The notes: a model not told the origin generated them from the sequence alone. 64,000 nucleotides of DNA from Bacillota bacterium (GCA_029782135.1 JAKOVI010000130.1:16531-80530), one strand, 5' to 3'; numbered from the stretch's first letter, positions 17,199 to 25,494 are shown. Numbers and translations are program-made.

Positions 17199-18881
17199 AT
17201 GGGAAAAGAGTTCTTAATCAATGTGAGTCCCAGTGAGACCCGGATGGCGGTCTTAGAAGACGGGAAATTGGTGGAGTTATCAATCGAGAGTTTCTCCACC
17301 CAAAGGCAGATTGGCAATATTTACCGGGGGAAGGTGGAAAATGTACTCCCCGGGATGCAAGCGGCTTTTATCGATATCGGGATGGAAAAGAACGCCTTTT
17401 TGTATATTGATGATCTCCAAACCGACCGGAGCGGGGAGGGAGACGGCGGTAAGCCACAAGCCTCGATCAGCGAATTACTCCGCGAGGGACAAGAGATCAT
17501 CGTCCAGATGGTGAAAGAGCCGATGGGCAATAAAGGCGCGCGGGTGGTAACCAATCTGACCATTCCAGGCCGTTATTTGGTTTTGATGCCGACTGTTGAT
17601 TATATAGGGATTTCACGACGGATTGAAGATGAGAAAGAGCGGGAAAGACTGAAAAAGCTGGCCGCCGGGTTAAAGCCAAAGGGGATGGGATTGATTATCC
17701 GGACGGCCGCTGAAGGGATTGCGGAAGAGGAGTTACTGGCGGATCGTGAGTTTGTGCTCAACCTGTGGCAGAAAATATTAAAGAAGGCGAAGAAAGGTCC
17801 GGTCCCTTCCTTACTCTTTCATGACCATGATCTGCTCTACCGGATCCTTCGTGATCTGTTCACCGATGAGATCGACGGCTTGATCATTGACGATCTGGCG
17901 ACTTATGAGAAGGCTTTGGAATTATTGAATATTTTCGGACCCCATCTGCGGCGGCGGGTCAAGTTGTTCAACGGGAAGTCCCTTTTTACCGTTTACGGGG
18001 TAGAACAGCAGATTGAAGAAGCTTTACAACGGAAGATCTGGTTGGAAACCGGAGCTTACCTAGTTTTTGACCAGACGGAAGCAATGACGGTCATTGATGT
18101 CAATACCGGAAAATTTACCGGTACAACTTGTTTGGAAGACACAGTCCTCAACACGAATTTAACAGCGGCCAAGGAGATTGCCCGGCAATTGAGGTTAAGA
18201 AACATCGGCGGTATTATCATTATTGATTTTATCGATATGGCGGATGAGGATAGTCGAAGGCAAGTCCTGGAAAGTTTTGCAGCCGAGTTGCAAAAAGACA
18301 AGGTAAAAACCAATATTCTCGGTTTTACCGCTCTGGGCCTTTTGGAACTGACCCGTAAAAAGACCAGGCCCAGCCTTCGCGAGCAGTTGCAACAGGCCTG
18401 TTCGTGTTGTAACGGGACGGGTTATAAGTATTCCCTCGATACCCAAGCCGCCCGGGCCGAACGGCGGATTATTGAACTGGGAGAGGAACACGCCAGGGAT
18501 GAAGCGCTCCTCTTGGGCGTGAACCCGGCGCTGGCTGCTCTCCTCATCGGACCCGGCGGGAACCGTCTGGCTTTGTTGGAGAAAGCCTGTAAAAAGATGC
18601 TGTTTATCCGCGGGAAGGAAGAAATTCCCCTGCCTGAAGTCAGAATCCTGGCGGCGGGCGACAAAGAAACGGTTCGCATGGCAGCCCTTCCAGTGAAAGA
18701 AGGGGATGAACTGCAGGTCGAAGTGGTCGAAACGCATGCGAACAATCCGGCTGACGGGATCGCCCGCATTGAGGGGTATATTATTGATATTGAAGGCGCC
18801 GGCCGGCTGGTCGGGCAGAAAGTCAAGGTAAAAATCGAAAAAATGTTTAAGACCTACGCGAAAGGGGTTTTATGTGATTGA
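17199..18881 (+). CDS. rng: Ribonuclease G/E family endoribonuclease
   Basis: A 560-residue single-strand-specific endoribonuclease of the RNase E/G family, involved in rRNA maturation and mRNA turnover. An S1 RNA-binding domain lies near residues 35-120 (GNIYRGKVENVLPGMQAAFIDIG), the 5'-sensor/RNase H-like region follows, and the catalytic Asp residues are in VIDVNTGKFTG and IIIDFIDM. CSCCNGTG is the zinc-link motif used for dimer formation. There is no long C-terminal scaffold region, so RNase G-like in size. AGGAAG precedes ATG 17199. Its stop codon lies inside the -35 box of the rplU promoter. Confidence 0.95.
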   Translation: MGKEFLINVSPSETRMAVLEDGKLVELSIESFSTQRQIGNIYRGKVENVLPGMQAAFIDIGMEKNAFLYIDDLQTDRSGEGDGGKPQASISELLREGQEIIVQMVKEPMGNKGARVVTNLTIPGRYLVLMPTVDYIGISRRIEDEKERERLKKLAAGLKPKGMGLIIRTAAEGIAEEELLADREFVLNLWQKILKKAKKGPVPSLLFHDHDLLYRILRDLFTDEIDGLIIDDLATYEKALELLNIFGPHLRRRVKLFNGKSLFTVYGVEQQIEEALQRKIWLETGAYLVFDQTEAMTVIDVNTGKFTGTTCLEDTVLNTNLTAAKEIARQLRLRNIGGIIIIDFIDMADEDSRRQVLESFAAELQKDKVKTNILGFTALGLLELTRKKTRPSLREQLQQACSCCNGTGYKYSLDTQAARAERRIIELGEEHARDEALLLGVNPALAALLIGPGGNRLALLEKACKKMLFIRGKEEIPLPEVRILAAGDKETVRMAALPVKEGDELQVEVVETHANNPADGIARIEGYIIDIEGAGRLVGQKVKVKIEKMFKTYAKGVLCD

Positions 18882-18906
18882 CATTAAACCCTTTGGGTGT
18901 TATTAT
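18878..18906 (+). promoter_or_regulatory. Sigma-A promoter of the rplU-prp-rpmA operon
   Basis: Consensus TTGACA (18878-18883), a 17-base spacer and TATTAT (18901-18906). The TGA stop of rng is embedded in the -35 box. The transcript would begin about 90 bases before rplU. Confidence 0.8.
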
Positions 18907-18913
18907 AAGATGT

Positions 18914-19000
18914 GTGGTTTTTGGACCTGTTTCAACCGCACGGTTTTGGTTTTTAAATCCGTTCTGGTACCAACACCGGCGAGTCTAAGCGGGGGAGGTG
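18914..19000 (+). promoter_or_regulatory. Ribosomal protein L21 leader RNA (candidate)
   Basis: The leader between the promoter and rplU contains the element ACCGGCGAGTCTAAG just before a strong GGGGGAGGTG ribosome site. This resembles the L21 leader described upstream of rplU in Firmicutes, thought to mediate autogenous control by L21. The assignment rests on position and this short motif, so it needs a covariance-model match. Confidence 0.5.
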
Positions 19001-19006
19001 GAAAGC

Positions 19007-19315
19007 ATGTATGCTATCGTGGAAACCGGCGGGAAACAATACCGGGTTGCTGTTGGTGACGAGTTGAATGTCGAGAAGATCCCCGGTGAGGTCGGAACAG
19101 AAGTTGAACTGGACCGGGTCTTGCTGATCGGCGGGGAAGAGATTAAAATCGGTAACCCTCTGGTTGAAGGTGCCAAGGTGAAAGCGGAAATCGTTAAACA
19201 AGACAAAGCCCGTAAAATTATGATTTTCCGTTATAAACCGAAGAAAAACATCCGGAAGCGTAAGGGGCACCGCCAACCGTTTACACGCCTTCGTGTGCTG
19301 GCCATTGAATGCTAA
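19007..19315 (+). CDS. rplU: 50S ribosomal protein L21
   Basis: A 102-residue ribosomal protein that binds 23S rRNA in the large subunit. It starts MYAIVETGGKQYRV, the diagnostic N-terminus, and has KPKKNIRKRKGHRQPFT near the C-terminus. ATG 19007 is seven bases after GGGGGAGGTG; an upstream in-frame GTG (18998) lies inside that site and is rejected. It overlaps prp by 7 bases. Confidence 0.98.
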   Translation: MYAIVETGGKQYRVAVGDELNVEKIPGEVGTEVELDRVLLIGGEEIKIGNPLVEGAKVKAEIVKQDKARKIMIFRYKPKKNIRKRKGHRQPFTRLRVLAIEC

Positions 19316-19668
19316 CGATGACCAAAGTGCAGATGATCAAGGCGAACGGCCGTTTTGTTGGTTTTAAGGCCTCGGGGCATACCGGTTATGCCGCAGCCGG
19401 GAAGGATATTGTCTGTGCCGGGGTTTCGACTCTGGTACAAACGACTGCCCTTGGTTTAGAAAGAATTGTGGGGATCAACCCCCACCTCGAGCAGGAAAAG
19501 AAGAGTGGTTATTTTGCCTGCAGTTTGCCCTCCGTCTTAGAACAGGAACAACTTATAAAGGCCGATCTCCTTTTCAACCTTATGTATCTGGGATTACAAC
19601 AAATCGCAGCGGAATTCCCAAAATATGTCGGTATATCCATCAAGGAGGTGGAGAAGAATGAGGTTTGA
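19309..19668 (+). CDS. prp: Ribosomal-processing cysteine protease Prp
   Basis: A 119-residue cysteine protease (YsxB family). In Staphylococcus aureus Prp removes the N-terminal extension of ribosomal protein L27, which is essential for ribosome function. The catalytic pair is visible: His24 in ASGHTGYA and Cys36 in DIVCAGVS, numbered from ATG 19309. A second in-frame ATG at 19318 is an equally possible start; neither has a strong ribosome site, so translation is probably coupled to rplU. It overlaps rpmA by 11 bases. Its substrate site is present in the adjacent L27. Confidence 0.93.
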   Translation: MLTMTKVQMIKANGRFVGFKASGHTGYAAAGKDIVCAGVSTLVQTTALGLERIVGINPHLEQEKKSGYFACSLPSVLEQEQLIKADLLFNLMYLGLQQIAAEFPKYVGISIKEVEKNEV

Positions 19669-19951
19669 TTTACAATTTTTTGCCCATAAAAAGGGTGTCT
19701 CCAGTACCCGGAACGGCCGTGACAGTGAGGCCAAACGCCTTGGAGTGAAACGGTTTGCCGGACAACAGGTGCGGGCCGGCAGTATCCTGGTGCGCCAGCG
19801 CGGGACGAAGTTTCATCCGGGAAATAATGTTGGCATCGGTAAAGACGATACTCTCTTCGCATTGATCGATGGCTATGTTGTTTTTGAACGCAAAGGAAAG
19901 AATGATAAAAAGGTCAGCGTTTATTCTGAACCGGTTTCGGTTGCTCGTTAA
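19658..19951 (+). CDS. rpmA: 50S ribosomal protein L27 with Prp-cleavable N-terminus
   Basis: A 97-residue ribosomal protein whose N-terminal tail reaches the peptidyl-transferase centre. The sequence begins [17 protein letters not shown]; the Firmicutes-specific extension ends in LQFF before Ala, the site cut by Prp in S. aureus, and mature L27 would begin AHKKG. ATG 19658 follows AAGGAGGTG by seven bases. A strong terminator ends the operon at about 19988. Confidence 0.97.
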   Translation: MRFDLQFFAHKKGVSSTRNGRDSEAKRLGVKRFAGQQVRAGSILVRQRGTKFHPGNNVGIGKDDTLFALIDGYVVFERKGKNDKKVSVYSEPVSVAR

Positions 19952-19958
19952 GTACACA

Positions 19959-19988
19959 AAAAAAACCGCCATGGGGCGGTTTTTTTTT
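19959..19988 (+). terminator. Intrinsic terminator of the rplU operon
   Basis: ACCGCC, a short loop and GGCGGT are followed by nine T. The preceding A-run makes the hairpin extendable and possibly active in both directions. Confidence 0.88.
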
Positions 19989-20143
19989 AAATTCCTTTTT
20001 ACCTGATCAATTTAACAACTGGTATCGGGGATGAAAGGATATTTTCTGATCCCAGTAGAATAATATTAGGACTGAAAGCAAGGAGCATGAACAGAAATTT
20101 TGTCCAAGCTTTAACTTGGTTGAAGAATCAAAGGTGAACAGTG

Positions 20144-21397
20144 ATGTTTATTGATGAAGTTACGATTAAGGTGATTGCCGGCCGGGGCGGAGACGGGGTG
20201 GTGAGCTTTCGCCGGGAGAAATACGTGCCATTTGGTGGCCCCGACGGCGGTGACGGCGGCGACGGCGGAAGTATCTACTTAGAAGCGGACGAAGGATATA
20301 ACACACTCAGTCATCTCCGTTATAATAAACTGTATAAGGCCCCTTCCGGAGAGCCTGGCCGGGGGAATAACTGTTATGGGAAAACTGGACAGGACCTCAT
20401 TATTAAAGTGCCGGTCGGGACCATTGTCCGGAAGAATGGCAAAATAATTGGCGATCTCACTTCCCATCAGGAAAGATGCCTGGTGGCGAAGGGGGGCCGG
20501 GGCGGACGTGGTAACGCCAAGTTCGCCGGGCCTCGCAATCAAACCCCGCGCTTTGCAGAGCGGGGCGAGAGCGGCGAGGAAGCGATCTTGGAATTGGAAT
20601 TAAAAGTACTGGCGGATGTTGGATTAGTTGGTTTTCCGAATGCCGGGAAATCTACTTTCCTCTCGAAAATTTCTGCCGCCCGGCCAAAAGTGGCCGATTA
20701 CCCCTTTACGACTTTGAATCCGGTCCTTGGTGTAGTGGATCTTGACGAACACAGTTTTGTCGTTGCCGATCTGCCGGGTTTGATCAGCGGTGCGCATCAG
20801 GGAGCAGGTTTAGGGATTGCCTTCCTGAAGCATGTAGAAAGGACGCGTCTCCTTCTTCACCTGGTTGATTTATCAGCTGATCAGCCATGGGAAGACTTTA
20901 CCACGATCAATAAAGAACTCGCCGGTTACAGTCAGGAATTGACCGGAAAGCCCCAGATTGTCGTGGGGACGAAAATTGATCTGCCGGAGGCGGCGGCGAA
21001 ACAAAAGGAATTTACGGAAAGGATCGCGAATCAAGGTTATGAAGTGATTTGCATTTCCGCGGTAACCGGGGAAAATGTTAAGCAATTACTCTATTTGATT
21101 GCTGACCGGTTGAAAAAATTGCCGCGGATCTCCAAAATAGAAATCAATTACGAGCAAACGCTTCCCGGCGCCGAACCTGTATTTACGATCGAACGCGAGG
21201 AAGATGGCGCTTTCCGGATTACCGGCGAGCAATTATTGAAAAAGATCGCACGCTTTAATCCGGATCAGGATGAAGCATTGTTGCGTTTGGACCAATTACT
21301 TAAACGCCACGGTGTATTGACAGCCCTGGAGAATGAGGGGGTAAAGGAGGGTGATTTGATCCGGATCGGTCATTACGAATTTATCTACCGGCTTTGA
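20144..21397 (+). CDS. obgE: Obg family GTPase
   Basis: A 417-residue essential GTPase that binds 50S ribosomal precursors and links ribosome assembly to stress and sporulation signals. The N-terminal glycine-rich Obg fold (residues 1-158) includes GGPDGGDGGDGG. The G domain follows with GFPNAGKST (G1), DLPGLISGA (G3) and GTKIDL (G4). A C-terminal OCT domain (~345-417) is present. ATG 20144 lies seven bases after AAGGTG; GTG 20141 directly before it is less likely. It is separated from rpmA by a terminator and about 155 bases. Confidence 0.97.
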   Translation: MFIDEVTIKVIAGRGGDGVVSFRREKYVPFGGPDGGDGGDGGSIYLEADEGYNTLSHLRYNKLYKAPSGEPGRGNNCYGKTGQDLIIKVPVGTIVRKNGKIIGDLTSHQERCLVAKGGRGGRGNAKFAGPRNQTPRFAERGESGEEAILELELKVLADVGLVGFPNAGKSTFLSKISAARPKVADYPFTTLNPVLGVVDLDEHSFVVADLPGLISGAHQGAGLGIAFLKHVERTRLLLHLVDLSADQPWEDFTTINKELAGYSQELTGKPQIVVGTKIDLPEAAAKQKEFTERIANQGYEVICISAVTGENVKQLLYLIADRLKKLPRISKIEINYEQTLPGAEPVFTIEREEDGAFRITGEQLLKKIARFNPDQDEALLRLDQLLKRHGVLTALENEGVKEGDLIRIGHYEFIYRL

Positions 21398-21524
21398 TTC
21401 CCGGCTTGGTTTTTGGTATGAATTCTGTAATACCGGGAGGAGTTAGTTCAAAGAGCTATGCGGTACTGATCTCATTCCCCTGAAGGACTGGTTGTTTTAT
21501 ATTTTATTTAGGAGGTTTAAAGGG

Positions 21525-21716
21525 ATGTCCTGCTTGGATTGCGGGAATTGCAAAGGGGATACCGACCTTTATTTCTGCCCAGCCCAAAACGAATTCATCA
21601 TTCGGGAAAAAACAGTGGTTCGGGAACGCGCCACGCGTTGGAAAAAAGGAGATCCTCGCTATGAATTCCACCGCCGTCAACAGCGGAAAGACCGAGACGA
21701 ACAAAAAATTAGCTAA
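21525..21716 (+). CDS. Small Cys-rich basic protein of unknown function
   Basis: A 63-residue protein starting MSCLDCGNCKG. Three cysteines in CxxCxxC spacing plus a fourth in YFCPAQ could bind one metal ion or an Fe-S cluster. The C-terminal half is strongly basic and charged (KKGDPRYEFHRRQQRKDRDE) and may touch nucleic acid. AGGAGG lies 10 bases upstream of the ATG, so translation is credible. I do not recognise the family. It sits alone between obgE and proB and is followed at once by the palindrome at 21726. Confidence 0.6.
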   Translation: MSCLDCGNCKGDTDLYFCPAQNEFIIREKTVVRERATRWKKGDPRYEFHRRQQRKDRDEQKIS

Positions 21717-21724
21717 GAACGACG

Positions 21725-21754
21725 TTGACACTGTGTATACAGTGTCATTATTAT
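21725..21754 (+). promoter_or_regulatory. Promoter-like sequence with palindromic operator
   Basis: TTGACA (21725-21730), an 18-base gap and TATTAT (21749-21754). The gap is almost filled by a perfect inverted repeat: TGACACTGT (21726-21734), four bases, ACAGTGTCA (21739-21747). A repressor bound there would block the promoter. The regulator and the transcript are unknown. Confidence 0.45.
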
Positions 21755-21810
21755 TGCCCTGGCACGCGACCTGCTTACAAACTCCGCTTCGCTAAGAATA
21801 CTAGGCCAAG

Positions 21811-21892
21811 AAATTCAACTCGTGTGGGCACCATTCTGCCCTGCGCGGTAAAGGCTTATGAAGTTTTTGGGTTACAAATTCAACTCGGGTGG
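21811..21892 (+). repeat. Two-copy direct repeat, 17 bases
   Basis: AAATTCAACTCGTGTGG at 21811-21827 and AAATTCAACTCGGGTGG at 21876-21892, differing at one base, 65 bases apart start to start. The two copies are in different reading frames, so the repeat is at DNA or RNA level rather than protein level. Confidence 0.6.
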
Positions 21893-21977
21893 CGAGAAGT
21901 CAACGGCTTGAAAAACGCAAGAAGTGAGCAATTAGTTATTAAGAAATTAAAATAAAACAGGCGCTTTGTTCTGAGAG

Positions 21978-22006
21978 TTAGCAACGATGGGAAGGTATGG
22001 TATAAT
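21978..22006 (+). promoter_or_regulatory. Sigma-A promoter (extended -10) for proBA
   Basis: TTAGCA (21978-21983), a 17-base spacer and a perfect TATAAT (22001-22006) preceded by TGG, an extended -10. It lies 67 bases before the proB start and probably drives proB, proA and nadD. Confidence 0.7.
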
Positions 22007-22073
22007 ATGATCACAAATTGATTGGGAAATAACGTTTTTCTGGTAACGTAGAGATTAACCGGGAGGTATGGGG

Positions 22074-23213
22074 TTGTTAGACAATCGGGCCAAGCTGAAA
22101 GAAGCAAGCAGAATCGTTGTGAAAGTGGGGACTAGTACTTTAACTTATTCTTCAGGACGGTTAAACCTTAAGCAGATGGAGAAACTGGTCCGGCAATTGG
22201 CCGATCTTTATAATGCCGGAAAGGAAGTGATCCTGGTAACCTCCGGAGCGGTCGGGGCCGGGGTCGGGCGCTTAGGACTGAAAGCCAGGCCGCGGACGAT
22301 CCCCGAACGGCAAGCGGTGGCTGCCGTGGGGCAGGGTCTGCTGATGCAGGTTTATACGAAATTGTTCTCCGAATACGGCATTAACACGGCGCAGATTTTA
22401 TTAACGCGGGAGGATATGAGTAACCGCCGGCGCTATTTAAACGCGCGGAATACCCTTCTGATGCTGGTCGATGAATATCGCGTCCTTCCGGTGATTAACG
22501 AAAATGATACGGTTGCCACCGAAGAACTGCAGTTAAGGTTTGGTGATAATGATACTTTGGCGGCTCTGGTGGCCGGACTGGTCGGCGCCGATCTTTTAAT
22601 CTTACTCTCCGATATTGAAGGTTTGTTTACCGGTGATCCGCACAAAGACGACCAGGCGACTTTAATTCCGGAAGTAAAAGAGATTTCTCCCTCAATCTGG
22701 GCTGTTGCCGGGGAGGCCGGTACGGAACGCGGGACAGGGGGGATGATTACCAAGCTTGAAGCCGCCCGGATTGCCACCCGTTCCGGTATTATGATGGTTT
22801 TGGCCTCCGGAGAAGAACCGAACTCGATCACCAGGATTATGGAAGGAGAACCGCTTGGTACAGTCTTTCTTCCCAATCAAGAAGCTCTAGTTCAACGGGA
22901 ACAATGGATTGCCTTTGCCGGGCAGCCCCATGGGGCCGTTGTGATCGATCCGGGTGCGGTGGCCGCTTTGCTTCAGGGAAAGAAAAGCTTACTGCCCTCC
23001 GGTGTGAGCGCGGTACAGGGTGAATTCGGAGTCGGTGATATCATCAGAGTCCTTGATCAGGCCGGAAAGGAAATAGCCCGGGGCTTAAGCAATTTCAGTT
23101 CCGAGGAGATCAACAAGATCAAGGGGGTCAATACCGCCCGTCTACCGGAGGTCTTAGGGTATAAGACCTATGAAGAAGTAATCCACCGGAATAATCTGGT
23201 CTGCCGGGAGTGA
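22074..23213 (+). CDS. proB: Glutamate 5-kinase
   Basis: A 379-residue cytoplasmic enzyme for the first step of proline synthesis, phosphorylating L-glutamate. It has the amino-acid-kinase domain (VVKVGTSTL, VTSGAVGAGVGRLGL, INENDTVATEEL, GTGGMITKLEAARIA) and a C-terminal PUA domain from about residue 275 (GAVVIDPGAVAALLQGKKSLLPSGV). TTG 22074 has GGGAGG seven bases upstream; ATG 22068 is only one base from that site, so TTG is preferred. The stop precedes the proA start by 14 bases. Confidence 0.96.
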   Translation: MLDNRAKLKEASRIVVKVGTSTLTYSSGRLNLKQMEKLVRQLADLYNAGKEVILVTSGAVGAGVGRLGLKARPRTIPERQAVAAVGQGLLMQVYTKLFSEYGINTAQILLTREDMSNRRRYLNARNTLLMLVDEYRVLPVINENDTVATEELQLRFGDNDTLAALVAGLVGADLLILLSDIEGLFTGDPHKDDQATLIPEVKEISPSIWAVAGEAGTERGTGGMITKLEAARIATRSGIMMVLASGEEPNSITRIMEGEPLGTVFLPNQEALVQREQWIAFAGQPHGAVVIDPGAVAALLQGKKSLLPSGVSAVQGEFGVGDIIRVLDQAGKEIARGLSNFSSEEINKIKGVNTARLPEVLGYKTYEEVIHRNNLVCRE

Positions 23214-23227
23214 AAGGAGTGGGTCGA

Positions 23228-24484
23228 TTGGCGAATGATGCATATATCCGGGAGTTAGGGGAAAAGGCCAGGAAGGTGGCGAGCACCTTGGCCGGCCTGA
23301 ACAGTACCTGTAAAAACCAGGCTTTACTGTCGATCGCCGAGGAATTATCGGCTAATTCCGCAAAATTGTTGGCAGCGAATCAGGAAGATGTGACCGCCGG
23401 CCGGGCGCAAGGGCTCTCCGACCACTTTTTGGACCGGTTGACCCTGAATGAGCAGCGGATTGAAAATATGGTGATTAGCCTGCGGGAACTGGTTAACCTG
23501 AAAGATCCGGTTGGTAATGTGGAAAAAATGTGGCGGCGTCCCAACGGCTTGGAGATCGGGCAGATGCGTGTCCCCTTGGGGGTTGTTGCCATTATTTATG
23601 AATCCCGCCCCAATGTCACCGTTGATGCGGCTGCGTTATGCCTTAAAACCGGAAACGCCGTGATCCTGCGGGGCGGAACGGAAGCGCTCCGGACAAACCA
23701 GTTCCTGGTCGACCAGATCAGAGCGGCACTGACACGGGCGGGCGTACCGGCAGATGCCGTCCAGTTGGTCACCACTCCGGACCGGGAGGCTGTCCGCTCC
23801 CTCATGCGGATGAATGATTATATTGATGTCCTTATTCCCCGCGGCGGTGCCGGCTTAATCAAAACCGTCGTGGAGAACGCTACTGTACCGGTGATCGAGA
23901 CCGGCGTCGGCAACTGTCATATCTATGTTGATGCCTCGGCGGAGATCGAAATGGCCCGCCAGATTGTACTAAACGCGAAAACCCAACGCCCCTCGGTCTG
24001 CAATGCCGTTGAAACTTTACTGGTGCACCGGGCCATTGCTCCGGAATTTCTTCCGCTCTGCGGCGCAGACCTCAAAGCAGCCGGGGTGGAGATCCGTGGC
24101 TGCGCCGTCACGCGGGAATATCTTCCCTGGGCAGAAGCGGCGACGGAGGAAGACTGGGGCACCGAATATCTCAACTTAATCTTGGCCGTGAAAGTCGTTG
24201 CTGATGCGGAGGAGGCATTAGCCCACATCGCAACGTATGGGACGCGTCATTCGGAAGCGATTATCACCTCCGACTATAAGCTAGCCCGGTATTTTTTACA
24301 AACGGTTGATGCCGCCGCCGTTTATGTGAATGCGTCGACCCGCTTTACCGACGGTTTTGAGTTCGGGTTTGGCGCGGAATTGGGAATTTCGACGCAAAAG
24401 CTCCACGCGCGCGGGCCAATGGGCTTGGAGGCGCTTACGACCCTGAAATATATCATCTATGGCAATGGACAGATCCGGTCATGA
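23228..24484 (+). CDS. proA: Gamma-glutamyl phosphate reductase
   Basis: A 418-residue NADPH-dependent enzyme that reduces glutamyl phosphate from ProB to glutamate semialdehyde. It has the aldehyde-dehydrogenase fold; the catalytic Cys lies in QRPSVCNAVETLLVH, and PLGVVAIIYESRPNVTVDAAALCLKTGNAVILRGG is diagnostic. TTG 23228 has AAAGGAG eight bases upstream; GTG 23210, in the end of proB, is rejected. It overlaps nadD by 4 bases (ATGA), so the two genes are likely translated together. Confidence 0.97.
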   Translation: MANDAYIRELGEKARKVASTLAGLNSTCKNQALLSIAEELSANSAKLLAANQEDVTAGRAQGLSDHFLDRLTLNEQRIENMVISLRELVNLKDPVGNVEKMWRRPNGLEIGQMRVPLGVVAIIYESRPNVTVDAAALCLKTGNAVILRGGTEALRTNQFLVDQIRAALTRAGVPADAVQLVTTPDREAVRSLMRMNDYIDVLIPRGGAGLIKTVVENATVPVIETGVGNCHIYVDASAEIEMARQIVLNAKTQRPSVCNAVETLLVHRAIAPEFLPLCGADLKAAGVEIRGCAVTREYLPWAEAATEEDWGTEYLNLILAVKVVADAEEALAHIATYGTRHSEAIITSDYKLARYFLQTVDAAAVYVNASTRFTDGFEFGFGAELGISTQKLHARGPMGLEALTTLKYIIYGNGQIRS

Positions 24485-25089
24485 AAAGGATCGGAATTTA
24501 TGGTGGAAGCTTCGATCCCATTCATCTCGGCCACCTTCTCCTGGCCGAATCAGCACGGGAAGAACTAGGCCTTGACCAGGTGATTTTTGTGCCGGCGAAA
24601 CAATCGCCGCTCAAACACAATTCCCCTTTGGTTGCGGGTGATGAGCGCTTAAAGCTAATAGAACTGTCCATCCAGGATCATCCCTTTTTCAGCCTCTCCA
24701 CGGTTGAGCTAGAGCGGAAACCGCCTTCCTACACCGTTGATACGCTTCGCTACTTCCGTGTGCGCTATCCGGATGATGAACTGTACTTGTTACTCGGGCA
24801 GGATGCACTCTGTGACCTTGAGCAGTGGCATTGCTTTCATGACCTCTTTTTGTTGGCCAGGATTGCCGTCGGGGCACGGCCGGGCTTTCCTCCGGCGATT
24901 CCGGCGGCGCTCCGTCAATATGAACGCCCATCTGCGCACAGCCGGGGTATTGTTTTTTTTGCCAACCCGCTGATTGAGATCTCTTCCCGCCAAATCCGGG
25001 AACGGCTGCGGGAAGGGAAATCTGTCCGTTACCAACTGCCAGAACCGGTTTTCTCCTATATTACCGGAAAAAAACTCTACCAGAACTAA
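24481..25089 (+). CDS. nadD: Nicotinate-nucleotide adenylyltransferase
   Basis: A 202-residue NAD-synthesis enzyme converting nicotinate mononucleotide and ATP to deamido-NAD. The nucleotidyltransferase motifs are GGSFDPIHLGHL at the N-terminus and ISSRQIRERL near the C-terminus (the ISSTxIR-type motif). Its ATG overlaps the proA stop. In Firmicutes nadD usually precedes yqeK and rsfS; here an RRM gene is inserted between them. Confidence 0.95.
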   Translation: MKRIGIYGGSFDPIHLGHLLLAESAREELGLDQVIFVPAKQSPLKHNSPLVAGDERLKLIELSIQDHPFFSLSTVELERKPPSYTVDTLRYFRVRYPDDELYLLLGQDALCDLEQWHCFHDLFLLARIAVGARPGFPPAIPAALRQYERPSAHSRGIVFFANPLIEISSRQIRERLREGKSVRYQLPEPVFSYITGKKLYQN

Positions 25090-25207
25090 TAGTCAGCGAA
25101 CCTGTTCTTCACTCTCGCTCCGATTATATTTTTCATCTGCGGGTAAAATAGGATAAGGAGCCGACAAGGATGCTCAGACTCATGGCCGGAAACGAGGTGA
25201 TGCGAGA

Positions 25208-25465
25208 GTGAGTAAAACCCTTTATGTTGGCAATTTACCCTGGGCTACTACTGATAAAGACTTGGCAGAATTTTTCTCCAGTTCGACGGAGGTATTGGCG
25301 AGCAGGGTAATCATAGACCGGGCAACCGGACGCTCGAAGGGTTTTGGGTTTGTCGAAGTTCCTGATGAAGCCGCGGCACAAGTGATTGCGGATATGAACG
25401 GGAAGGAGCTGGGTGGAAGAGAAATCATTGTCAATGAGGCCAAGCCGCTTAATACGACAAGTTAA
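25208..25465 (+). CDS. RRM-domain RNA-binding protein
   Basis: An 85-residue protein made of a single RNA recognition motif. RNP2 is KTLYVGNLPW and RNP1 is SKGFGFVEV, with the aromatic residues needed for RNA stacking. Bacterial single-RRM proteins of this type are often cold-induced. GTG 25208 is the only sensible start. It stands between nadD and yqeK and has its own strong terminator, so it is probably a separate transcript rather than part of the operon. Confidence 0.92.
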   Translation: MSKTLYVGNLPWATTDKDLAEFFSSSTEVLASRVIIDRATGRSKGFGFVEVPDEAAAQVIADMNGKELGGREIIVNEAKPLNTTS

Positions 25466-25494
25466 AAACAGGGTGCAGGCCTGCACCCTGTTTT
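25465..25494. terminator. Perfect-palindrome terminator after RRM gene
   Basis: A 15-base perfect inverted repeat centred on 25479/25480: AAAACAGGGTGCAGG and its complement. T-runs on both strands make it potentially bidirectional. It starts in the RRM stop codon. Confidence 0.85.

Larger units (their letters stand above)
21717..21996. other. Non-coding stretch with palindrome and direct repeat, no convincing gene
   Basis: Between the small Cys protein and the proB promoter. It holds a perfect palindrome within a promoter-like sequence (21725-21754) and a 17-base direct repeat with one mismatch (21811-21827 and 21876-21892). A 76-codon open frame starting at TTG 21725 has no ribosome site and no recognisable family, so I do not call it a gene. 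Confidence 0.5.

Noticed and set aside
18195..18826. Minus-strand open frames opposite rng
   Set aside because: Shadow frames of a GC-rich conserved gene with no start signals.
21725..21955. 76-codon open frame after the small Cys protein
   Set aside because: No ribosome site, no recognisable domain, and its start lies within the palindrome; more likely chance.
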